Below, piece after piece: positions 56,862 to 64,000 of a stretch of 64,000 nucleotides of DNA (positions are counted from its first letter, which is position 1; every line of letters begins with the position of its first letter). The stretch spans positions 186,001-250,000 of the forward strand of contig NZ_JAFFQE010000001.1 of the NCBI RefSeq assembly GCF_016919005.1, read 5' to 3'. The DNA comes from Desulfopila inferna (GTDB lineage Bacteria > Desulfobacterota > Desulfobulbia > Desulfobulbales > Desulfocapsaceae). The position numbers were made by a program, and so were the translations under genes. The notes beneath the pieces were generated by a model. That model worked only from the letters and a program-made list of their open reading frames with translations, was not told where the DNA came from and did not search any database.

Positions 56862-57125
56862 TCAGGCATCCCTCTTATGACAAAAGAGGCAGCGATATTC
56901 CGGAGGGTGGTTTTCCGGCAAAGGCGCTTCTTTGCCGGAAGAGTGACACTCCGTGCAGAATTTTTCGGCTTCTTTTTTACTCTCAATAGAAAATAACCGT
57001 AGGTGATTATCATCTTTTGGGAGCTTGGCAGTTGTTTCTTCAGGGGCTTTGAGCAGAAAAATCAATAAAGCCGCACTCGTCAGGACAAAGGCAACATTCA
57101 AAATGGTAACGATAGATTTTTTCAT
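56862..57125 (-). CDS. Small membrane-anchored dihaem cytochrome c
   Basis: An 87-residue protein with one N-terminal hydrophobic segment (about 5-25) that would anchor it facing the periplasm, and two CxxCH haem-attachment motifs, C57-TEC-H61 and C79-LFC-H83. H73 (or H41) could be an axial ligand. The NHPPEYRCLFCH spacing resembles a fragment of larger multihaem cytochromes. It is probably a small electron carrier. GAGGA precedes the ATG. It has no redox enzyme neighbour, and the cytochrome maturation genes are not in the window. Confidence 0.8.
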   Translation of the reverse strand: MKKSIVTILNVAFVLTSAALLIFLLKAPEETTAKLPKDDNHLRLFSIESKKEAEKFCTECHSSGKEAPLPENHPPEYRCLFCHKRDA

Positions 57126-57410
57126 AACTTACATCCTCTTCCTTTTTCAATTTCAATACCATTTCCATGGTGCGGTGACAAACTCTCACAACCATTTTAG
57201 ATTTCTTGTAAAAGTAGAAATGCTCACCTATAATGAAAAAAAACTATTGAAATGCAAGCATTAATTTTCGCTTGAGCATTCCGGTTCGGGAAAAACGACA
57301 TAAAAAAACAGAGAGATTTTATATCAGGGGTGTCGCCAAAGGAATATAACAGGAGAAGGTAAGCTGGCCGAAATACCTAACTTAAACTAATTGATACAGA
57401 AGAGGTATTT

Positions 57411-59105
57411 ATGAACAATCCCGAAGAGCTGAATCAGGAATATCCCTGGTTGAAATCGTATGATTCCGGAGTGCCTTTTTATCTGAATTACGAAGATCTC
57501 CTCTTGCCTGATTTCCTCAAGAGAAGTGCGTCGCAATTTCCAGATACGGTAGCCCTTCAGTTTCAGGGATATGAAATGAGTTATAGGCAACTCGATGAGA
57601 GAGTCAACGCCTTTGCCGTTGTACTGCTCGATTTCGGTGTCAAGAAAGGCGACAGTGTTGGAATACTGCTGCCAAATACCATTCCCTGCGTTATCGCCTA
57701 TTATGCAATTCTGAGGATTGGAGCGATTGCAGTCATGAACTGCCCTCTTTATTCCGACAGAGAGCTTCTGCATCAGTTTGGAGATAGTGGGATCAAGGTT
57801 CTGATTACCTTGGATCTGCTGGGAAACAGAATGATCGACCTGCGTGAGCAGACTCAAATTAAACAGATTGTAATAACCTCGATCGGTGACTATCTGCCAT
57901 TCCCCCAAAATTTCCTTTTCCCGCTGGTAGCTAAAAGGAAAAAACTGGCAGCCAGCGTCAAAAAAGCCAATGATGTCTATATGTGGGGCGATGTAATGAA
58001 CTCCACACAAAAAGGAGAAATTCGTGGTGACATTGGTTTCGCGGATATTGCAATGTATCAATATACCGGTGGGACTACCGGCCGTGCCAAAGGTGTGATC
58101 CTCACTCACGAAAACATGAGCAAGCAGGTGCAGCAGATTGCCGCTTGGTTCCCGGAGCTCAAGAAAGGCGCGGAAACATTGCTTGGAGCGCTGCCGTTTT
58201 TTCATGTCTTCGGCCTCAGCGGAGCAATGAATTTTTCGATCTACATGGCTTGGGGAAATATTCTGGTACCCAGGCCCGAGCCCGACAAGCTCCTTCAGAC
58301 TATTAAGAAATACAGACCTTCGTTTGGGCCTTTGGTTCCAACCATGTATATCGGCTTGATCAATCATCCGGATATTAAAAAAGTGGATATGACCTGCTTC
58401 AAAGGGTTCTTTTCCGGAAGTGCTCCTTTGCCTCTTGAGGTTTTGCGGGAATTTGAAGAAATGACAGGGGCAGTTATTGCCGAGGGATACGGATTGACTG
58501 AATCTTCGCCGGTGACCCACATCAATCCCTTCAATGGACAGCGGAAGGAGGGCAGCATAGGCATTCCCATACCTGATACCCTGAGCAAAATTGTCGATGT
58601 AATCGACCCGCAGCTGGAAATCAGCTCTGGAAATCCGGGTGAGCTGCTTGTCAAAGGCCCGCAGGTAATGAAAGGATACCTCCACCTCGATGAGGAGACA
58701 CACAATGTTCTCGAGGATGGCTGGTTGCGAACCGGCGATGTCGCCACTATGGATGAAGATGGCTACTTTTTTATAGTGGATCGGATTAAAGACATGGTTA
58801 TTTCAGGTGGATTTAATGTCTATCCTCGTGAAATTGATGAAATTATTTATCTCCACCCGCAGGTGAAGGAGGTTTCCTCAGTAGGTATTCCGCACCCGAC
58901 ACGAGGAGAGCAGGTTAAAAGCTTTGTTGTACTTATGGAGGGGGCCGATGTCACGGCAGAGGAGCTCCTCGATTTATGCAGAAAGAACCTGGCAAAATAC
59001 AAGCTTCCTACCAGCATTGAATTTATAGATGAATTGCCAAAGACCATAGTTGGTAAAATTCAAAAGGGTGCGTTGAAAAAGCGTTCTTTCAACATCCTAG
59101 AGTAA
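57411..59105 (+). CDS. Long-chain acyl-CoA ligase (AMP-forming)
   Basis: Activates a carboxylic acid to its CoA thioester using ATP. It is 564 residues. The P-loop YQYTGGTTGRAKGVILTH lies near residue 215. PFFHVFGLSG, the YGLTESSPVTHINP (A5) region near 365, GWLRTGDVATMDEDGYFFIVDR (A8), KDMVISGGFNVYPREID and the catalytic Lys in PKTIVGKIQKGALKK near the C-terminus are all present. It is FadD-like by size and sequence. The true substrate cannot be read from the sequence. AGAGGT precedes the ATG. It is a single gene; the long frame on the opposite strand is a shadow. Confidence 0.92.
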   Translation: MNNPEELNQEYPWLKSYDSGVPFYLNYEDLLLPDFLKRSASQFPDTVALQFQGYEMSYRQLDERVNAFAVVLLDFGVKKGDSVGILLPNTIPCVIAYYAILRIGAIAVMNCPLYSDRELLHQFGDSGIKVLITLDLLGNRMIDLREQTQIKQIVITSIGDYLPFPQNFLFPLVAKRKKLAASVKKANDVYMWGDVMNSTQKGEIRGDIGFADIAMYQYTGGTTGRAKGVILTHENMSKQVQQIAAWFPELKKGAETLLGALPFFHVFGLSGAMNFSIYMAWGNILVPRPEPDKLLQTIKKYRPSFGPLVPTMYIGLINHPDIKKVDMTCFKGFFSGSAPLPLEVLREFEEMTGAVIAEGYGLTESSPVTHINPFNGQRKEGSIGIPIPDTLSKIVDVIDPQLEISSGNPGELLVKGPQVMKGYLHLDEETHNVLEDGWLRTGDVATMDEDGYFFIVDRIKDMVISGGFNVYPREIDEIIYLHPQVKEVSSVGIPHPTRGEQVKSFVVLMEGADVTAEELLDLCRKNLAKYKLPTSIEFIDELPKTIVGKIQKGALKKRSFNILE

Positions 59106-59275
59106 ATAATAAGCAAAAAACTTCAATCAATTGTGCGAATTGTTCTGCCAGTCATGCATTTGTGCATAAGTTGGAAATAAATATAATTTATGAAAATTGA
59201 CGGTGTTTCTTATATTGAGTTGCGTTCAAAAAAGAATATACTCCTGCGGCTGGATAGATCTATTTCTTAATAGCC

Positions 59276-59869
59276 TCATGATGATTCCTTCATGATCATG
59301 CTGTTAAGCGTGCTGTTGAGCCATTGCTGTGAGATATTACCTGTACGTTCAGGATGAAGCACCTGAGAGCAGCCCTCTATCCAGTACTCTTTCATGTTGG
59401 TTTTAGTGCTGTCCTGCTCACCTTCCGCGGTCGCCTTTCCAGGTTGCCGTTTCCAGCCGTGCCTTGAAAGTAATCTGTAAATAGTTGATTTTGGTACTTC
59501 CTTTCCGATGTGTTCCTGGTAGGCATCTTTGATCTCGGCAACTATCAATACCTTGCCTTTTTCTGCCTTTTTAAAAAACGGAGTCAGAAAAAGCTTTTCT
59601 TCCTCCTTGCTTAAATGGCTGTTTCTGCGGCCGCCGCGGTCTTTACCGATCAGGGATTTTTCACCCTCTTTGGCGAAGGATGACCAGATTTTTCGAACCG
59701 TACCGGGCTGCAGACCGGTAATCTTTGCCACCATAGATGCTTTCATGTTAAATTCAATGCGTAGCCAGATGCACTGTACTCTTTGAAAATCTGACTTTTT
59801 TTTAGTTGAAGAGAGCAGCTTTTTTAGCGCTGATCTTGCAGTATGATCGGCAAATGTTGGTGTTTTCAT
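59276..59869 (-). pseudogene. IS630-type transposase fragment (DNA-binding half only)
   Basis: 197 residues whose first 150 match the N-terminal part of IS630/Tc1-type transposases: RVQCIWLRIEFNMKASMVAKITGL (helix-turn-helix), GLQPGTVRKIWSSF, LIGKDRGGRRNSHLSKEEE, and PKSTIYRLLSRHGWKRQ (the second HTH). The DDE catalytic domain that should follow is missing. After KRQPGKA the sequence (QDSTKTNMKEYWIEGC and beyond) is unlike the family, so the frame is probably disrupted or truncated. No terminal repeats were found at its edges. It is most likely an immobile remnant. Confidence 0.65.
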
Positions 59870-60340
59870 AGTTGAGTGCTTTCTGTAATGAGTTGGCTAA
59901 TAAAACAATATTGTGAATTATTGAATGCTACTATTTTCAAAATATACAAGCAAGTGTCAATTTTAACATAAAAGCATTGATTTTTAGACGGAGAAAAGGT
60001 TATAGCTACTTTGTATCTTTCAATTAATGACTATGGAAGATGCACTCTTACATCTGATCAATGAAAACCACCATAAGTACTTTAAATTCGGGCGAGTATC
60101 AAGTGGAGATCAATGTTAAAAATAATGCTCACGGAGAAAATGCTGTGAACAATGCCTTCTCAAAAGGACTTCGTTTTTCGTCCTGTCTCTTACGTTCTGA
60201 TGATTCACATGGTATCTCTGGTCATTTTTTTCTTAGAAAAAAATACGACAAGGGGCTGTCATCAAAGTTCGGAATGTGCTGTTGATAATTCAGAATGCAC
60301 CGCCAGTATTTGCCGATAGACATAAAACATATAGGATGAT
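59870..60340. other. Gene-free stretch before acsV
   Basis: About 470 bp. A 74-codon frame (60061-60285) starts with an ATG that lacks a ribosome-binding site and encodes no recognisable protein. It is AT-rich, with no clear sigma54 or sigma70 match. It should contain the acsV promoter. Confidence 0.35.
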
Positions 60341-62311
60341 ATGCAAAAATGTGTAGTAAAATTCCTACCTCATGAGCGTGAGATTGAGGTTGAAGCAGGA
60401 ACAAACCTGATCCGTGTTGCCATGGATGCCGGTATCCATATCAATGCCTCCTGCGGAGGAGAAGGGGTGTGCGGTAAATGCCGGGTTGTGCGGGAAGACG
60501 GCGAACTTGAAGGCGGTATCACGGAACGGATCAGTCAGGAAGACGTTGAGAAAGGATATCGTCTTGCCTGTCTTTCCACAGTTGTTGAAGACGTAACGAT
60601 CATAGTACCTGTTGAATCCGCGGTAGATTCAAGCATCCTTAACATGCAGGCGGCGCCCAGAAGCACTGCGGCGACGCAGCATATGGACATTGAGAGTCTC
60701 AAAGAACAGGGGTTGTTTATCAACCCGGTTAAGAAGACTTTTCTTGAAATTCCTCCGCCGACCAAGGACGATAATCTCTCCGATGTCGGCAGGCTGGTGC
60801 GTTCCTTGAAAGAAAAGGCGGATTGGCATAAGCTCGAGCTTACCGTTCCGGTTATACGAAAGCTTCCTGAAATACTACGAGAAAATGATTTTAAGGTGAC
60901 AGCTACCCTTGTCAGACCCGTCAGAGATAATGGCAAAACCAGAATTACCAATATTCAGTCAGGAGATACCACCGCAGAAAATTTTGCCATTGCCGTTGAT
61001 ATAGGGACTACTACCATTTATGGACAGCTGGTCAACCTGCAGACCGGCAAGGTTCTGGCCGAGAATGGACTCTTCAACGGCCAGATCAGTTATGGTGAGG
61101 ATGTCATCAGCAGAATCATTGTTGCTGAAAAACCGGAAGGACTGAAGAAACTGCAGAAAGTTGTAGTGGCAACAATCAATGAAATTCTGGACAATATCTT
61201 TAATGAATCGGGAATAGACAGAGAAAACATTTCCACCATTACCATAGCCGGGAATACAACAATGACGCAGTTGCTGCTGCGCGTCAACCCTAGTTATATC
61301 CGGCGAGCGCCGTACGTACCCGCGGCAACACTGTATCCACCATTCCGGGCCGAGACCATAGGCATTGATTTAAACGAACACGCTATCGCATTATTATACC
61401 CACAGATATCAAGTTATGTCGGTGGTGATATTGTGGCGGGTATCATGGGTTCCGGACTCTATCGTTCAGAAGAACTTACCATTTATATGGATATCGGCAC
61501 CAATGCCGAAATAGTCATTGGCAACAAAGACTGGCTTGCCTGTGCCGCCTGTTCGGCCGGACCCGCTTTCGAGGGTGGCGGTGTGGAATTCGGTATGCGC
61601 GCAGCCAAGGGAGCCATTGAAGATTTTCTCATTGATCCAGTGACGTATGAGCCGATGATCCTCACCATAGGTAATATGCGCCCCAAAGGTATCTGTGGAT
61701 CGGGATTAATCACCATGATCGCGGTGATGTTTGAAATGGGAGTGATAGACAACAGCGGGAAATTGAACAGAGAGATGAAGACACCACGCATTCGTCAGCG
61801 CAATGATGTCTGGGAATATGTGATTTCCTGGAAGGATGAAACGCAGATAGACAGGGATATTTCCTTGAGCGAGGTCGACATCGATAATCTGATCCGGGCC
61901 AAAGCCGCCATTTACAGCGGCTGCATGACCCTCCTGGATGAAGTTGGTCTCTCCATGGATATGATGGAACATATTACTCTTGCAGGCGGTTTCGGCAGCT
62001 ATATCGATCTTGAGAAAGCCATGACCATTGGGCTGTTGCCGGAAATAGATCCTTCCAAAGTAACATACCTCGGTAACGGTTCACTGCTGGGAGCCAAGAT
62101 GAGCTCGTTGACCAACAGGATTCGAAAAGATGTAGTCGAGGTCACCAGGAAAATGACGAATTTCGAACTGTCGGAGACGCCTTCATACATGGATAATTAT
62201 GTAGCTGCCATGTTTATCCCCCATACGGATGTCAACAAATTTCCGAAACTGAAGCAAAGGATGGAGGGCAGAAAAAGCAAATTGGAATCAATCCGGGGAA
62301 TTGCCGATTGA
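60341..62311 (+). CDS. acsV: ASKHA-type corrinoid-activating ferredoxin protein (AcsV-like)
   Basis: Reductive activator of corrinoid proteins (RACE family): it uses ATP and an electron from its 2Fe-2S cluster to return an inactive cob(II)amide to the cob(I) state. Residues 1-90 form a plant-type ferredoxin with cluster Cys38, Cys44, Cys47 and Cys77 (ASCGGEGVCGKC). Residues about 205-640 are the ASKHA ATPase with AVDIGTTTIYGQLV, TIAGNTTMTQLLL and DIGTNAEIVI, ending in an ITLAGGFGSYIDLEKA region. AGGATGAT precedes the ATG. It directly precedes acsD, whose product is a corrinoid-protein subunit, so the pair belongs to Wood-Ljungdahl carbon fixation or acetate oxidation. Confidence 0.92.
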   Translation: MQKCVVKFLPHEREIEVEAGTNLIRVAMDAGIHINASCGGEGVCGKCRVVREDGELEGGITERISQEDVEKGYRLACLSTVVEDVTIIVPVESAVDSSILNMQAAPRSTAATQHMDIESLKEQGLFINPVKKTFLEIPPPTKDDNLSDVGRLVRSLKEKADWHKLELTVPVIRKLPEILRENDFKVTATLVRPVRDNGKTRITNIQSGDTTAENFAIAVDIGTTTIYGQLVNLQTGKVLAENGLFNGQISYGEDVISRIIVAEKPEGLKKLQKVVVATINEILDNIFNESGIDRENISTITIAGNTTMTQLLLRVNPSYIRRAPYVPAATLYPPFRAETIGIDLNEHAIALLYPQISSYVGGDIVAGIMGSGLYRSEELTIYMDIGTNAEIVIGNKDWLACAACSAGPAFEGGGVEFGMRAAKGAIEDFLIDPVTYEPMILTIGNMRPKGICGSGLITMIAVMFEMGVIDNSGKLNREMKTPRIRQRNDVWEYVISWKDETQIDRDISLSEVDIDNLIRAKAAIYSGCMTLLDEVGLSMDMMEHITLAGGFGSYIDLEKAMTIGLLPEIDPSKVTYLGNGSLLGAKMSSLTNRIRKDVVEVTRKMTNFELSETPSYMDNYVAAMFIPHTDVNKFPKLKQRMEGRKSKLESIRGIAD

Positions 62312-62393
62312 TCTTGAAGTTAAAGAGAAGGAAAGATATTGAAAAAACGAAGAACATTTTTCACATTGAATTTATTGGCGAATTAAAAAAAGG

Positions 62394-62455
62394 GAAGGTC
62401 AGAACCGATCTTATCGTTACCTTTACGTGAACGTTACATCGGCTTAGCGACCTTC
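62394..62455 (+). promoter_or_regulatory. Structured leader ahead of acsD
   Basis: GAAGGTC (62394-62400) pairs with GACCTTC (62449-62455), and CCGAT (62405-62409) pairs with ATCGG (62438-62442), with GTTAC repeats inside. It lies 34 nt before the acsD start. I see no B12-box, so it is not a recognisable cobalamin riboswitch. Confidence 0.45.
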
Positions 62456-62488
62456 AGGAGACTAATTTTCACTTTTAAGGAGGCTAAA

Positions 62489-64000
62489 GTGGGATTTGAA
62501 ATCAAGAAGGAATCCTTAACCGGAGGCATAAAGGAAATTTCCATCGGTAAGGGGGATAAAGCTATTACCGTGGGCGGAGAAACCTGTTATCCTTTTTATA
62601 CATTCGAAGGGGATATGCCTAACAAACCTATAATAGCCATGGAAGTCTGGGATATGACGCCCACCGATTGGCCTGAGCCCGCTGTTGAGCCTTTTAAGGA
62701 TGTTATTTCCGATCCTGCGGCCTGGGCCAAAAAATGTGTTGAAGAATATGGCGCGCAGGCCATTTGCCTACAGCTGAAATCGACCGACCCCAATGACCAG
62801 AATGCAAGTCCTGCTTCTGCCGCGGAGACTGTGAAAAAGGTGCTTGAGGCCATAAGTGTCCCGCTCATCGTCTGGGGATGCACCAATCCTGCTAAAGATG
62901 AAGAAGTACTTAAGGTTGTCGCAGAAGTATGCCAGGGAGAGAACTTGCTCCTCGGGCCTGTTGAAGAGAAAAATTACAAAGGAATCGGTGCAGCCGCCAT
63001 GGGATATGGACAGAGCCTGATTTCTTCATCTCCCATTGATGTCAACCTGGCTAAGCAGGTGAATATCCTGCTGGAAAACCTGGGAATGCCGATGGATCGT
63101 ATCATTGTCGATCCGACTACGGGTGGTTTGGGTTATGGCCTGGAATATACCTATTCGGTTATGGAAAGGCTCTATCTGGCCGCTATGGGGCAGGGTGATG
63201 ACAAACTGCAGTATCCGATGATCAACAACGTCGGCAATGAGGTATGGAAGTGCAAAGAAGCAAAATTGAAGGTCGATGAAGCGCCTGGTCTGGGTGATCC
63301 GGAGCGACGCGGAATTCTGATGGAGGCTGTTGCCGCCGTCACTTATCTGATGAGCGGAAGCAATATCCTGATAATGCGCCATCCCGAATCAATCAGACTT
63401 ACTAAAGAATTTATCGACGTTATGATGACAGGCGGCAACGCCATGGACTCCAAAGCTATAAATAAACGAATGGCCGATGTCGAGATCGATTTTGCCGCTC
63501 TTGCCCCCGAACTCGATTTAACCATTGAAGAAGAGGAAAAAGCAGCAGCACCGGCGAAGAAGGCTGCTCCGGTGAAAAAAGAAACTCCGGCAGCGGCCAA
63601 AGCCGAAACGCCGAAAGCAGAAGCAAAACCGGCAGCGCCAGCCAAACCTGAAGCAACCGCAAAACCGGCCGCAGATCCGGAAGCGGAAGCCAATGCCAAG
63701 GCAGACGCTGAGGCCAAAGCCAAGGTTGAAGCAGAAGCTAAGGCCAAAGCCGATGCCGAGGCAAAAGTAGCAGCTGAGGCGAAAGCCAAGGAAGATGCTG
63801 AGGCAAAAGCCCTGGCTGACAAAAAAGCCGCAGAAGACGCCAAAAAGAAAGCCGAGTCAGATGCGGCTGCCAAGCGAAAGGAAGAAGAGGCTGCTTTGCT
63901 GGCTGAAAGAAAGAAAGCTAAAGCTGCACAATCATCGGGGCAGAAGGAAAAGTCCCTTGAAGAAACCGTTACTCCCGCTGCTATCCAGTATACCCAGCAG
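62489..64000 (+). CDS. acsD: Corrinoid iron-sulfur protein small subunit, AcsD/CdhD (partial, runs off the window)
   Basis: Delta subunit of the acetyl-CoA decarbonylase/synthase complex; it holds the corrinoid that carries the methyl group. It starts at GTG 62489 with a strong AAGGAGG 5 nt upstream. The first 345 residues form the TIM-barrel family core: GDKAITVGGETCYPFYTFEG, PIIAMEVWDM, YGAQAICLQLKSTDP, LIVWGC, LLLGPVEEKNYKGIGAAAMGYG, IIVDPTTGGLGYGLEYTYS and YPMINNVGNEVWKCKEAK (each up to 20 residues). After about residue 350 comes at least 150 residues of Ala/Lys/Glu/Pro-rich sequence with AEAKAKAEA-like repeats, which is unlike the usual compact subunit. The stop codon lies beyond the window. 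Confidence 0.93.
   Translation, partial: MGFEIKKESLTGGIKEISIGKGDKAITVGGETCYPFYTFEGDMPNKPIIAMEVWDMTPTDWPEPAVEPFKDVISDPAAWAKKCVEEYGAQAICLQLKSTDPNDQNASPASAAETVKKVLEAISVPLIVWGCTNPAKDEEVLKVVAEVCQGENLLLGPVEEKNYKGIGAAAMGYGQSLISSSPIDVNLAKQVNILLENLGMPMDRIIVDPTTGGLGYGLEYTYSVMERLYLAAMGQGDDKLQYPMINNVGNEVWKCKEAKLKVDEAPGLGDPERRGILMEAVAAVTYLMSGSNILIMRHPESIRLTKEFIDVMMTGGNAMDSKAINKRMADVEIDFAALAPELDLTIEEEEKAAAPAKKAAPVKKETPAAAKAETPKAEAKPAAPAKPEATAKPAADPEAEANAKADAEAKAKVEAEAKAKADAEAKVAAEAKAKEDAEAKALADKKAAEDAKKKAESDAAAKRKEEEAALLAERKKAKAAQSSGQKEKSLEETVTPAAIQYTQQ

Noticed and set aside
57387-58703. 438-codon open frame opposite the acyl-CoA ligase gene
   Set aside because: It lies entirely antisense to a well-recognised ligase with all its motifs. 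It has no recognisable domain and reflects codon use of the sense gene.
60061-60285. 74-codon frame upstream of acsV
   Set aside because: No ribosome-binding site before the ATG and no recognisable sequence pattern.
62394-62455. Cobalamin riboswitch before acsD
   Set aside because: The pairing is present but no B12-box or known core was found, so only a generic structured leader is reported.

Overview
The window looks like part of the chromosome of a Gram-negative anaerobe, most likely a Desulfobulbales-type member of the Desulfobacterota. The pointers are Wood-Ljungdahl genes (folD, a corrinoid-activating ASKHA ferredoxin protein, and the acsD/cdhD corrinoid protein subunit), LL-diaminopimelate aminotransferase, a DUF39 homocysteine-biosynthesis protein, a DUF166 protein, lipopolysaccharide export genes (lptE, lptF) and a TRAP dicarboxylate system. 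The taxon is an inference: no rRNA or sulfate-reduction gene is present. I found no tRNA, rRNA, CRISPR array or prophage.

Layout. 1-9 kb: an unrecognised cysteine-rich protein, an HDOD-GGDEF signalling protein, a KamA-type radical SAM enzyme, malic enzyme, folD and a dus gene. 8.6-16.4 kb (minus strand): the ribosomal/replication operon rpsF-rpsR-DUF2232-rplI-dnaB-leuS-lptE, whose sigma70-type promoter lies inside the end of a short mazG. 16.7-25.3 kb (plus strand): an AP2-domain protein, rplU-rpmA-obg, proB-proA-nadD, a degenerate CheB-like protein, and ung. 25.6-38.9 kb: CBS protein and nnr, DUF166 protein, lptF, a topoisomerase IV-like pair, iron alcohol dehydrogenase with rsmA, tsaD and pheA. 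39-44.4 kb: DUF39 protein, larE, an HU gene, a fused hisH-hisF of eukaryotic type and a lipoprotein. 44.7-51.4 kb: a complete dicarboxylate unit, dctB-dctD and dctP-dctQ-dctM, with a sigma54 promoter and paired upstream sites visible ahead of dctP. 51.6-59.1 kb: ispH, dapL, pepN, a mini dihaem cytochrome and an acyl-CoA ligase. 59.3-64 kb: a transposase fragment, then acsV and acsD, the latter running off the right edge with a TolA-like Ala/Lys/Glu tail.

How it fits together. Imported C4-dicarboxylates (DctPQM under DctBD) could feed malic enzyme and the central pathways. FolD, AcsV and AcsD belong to C1/acetyl-CoA metabolism. Most other genes are housekeeping. The intergenic DNA is rich in small inverted-repeat elements. 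One family begins with GATGGACTCGTAAAAA, and two of its copies carry base-pair-preserving changes in their stems. A second is a 183-bp MITE-like element with TA-type ends just upstream of ung. The features most worth a second look are the HisHF fusion, the pseudo-CheB with an inserted zinc-ribbon motif, the topoisomerase A subunit lacking both quinolone-anchoring residues, the structured intergenic RNA candidate near 30.1-30.2 kb, and the dct control region.
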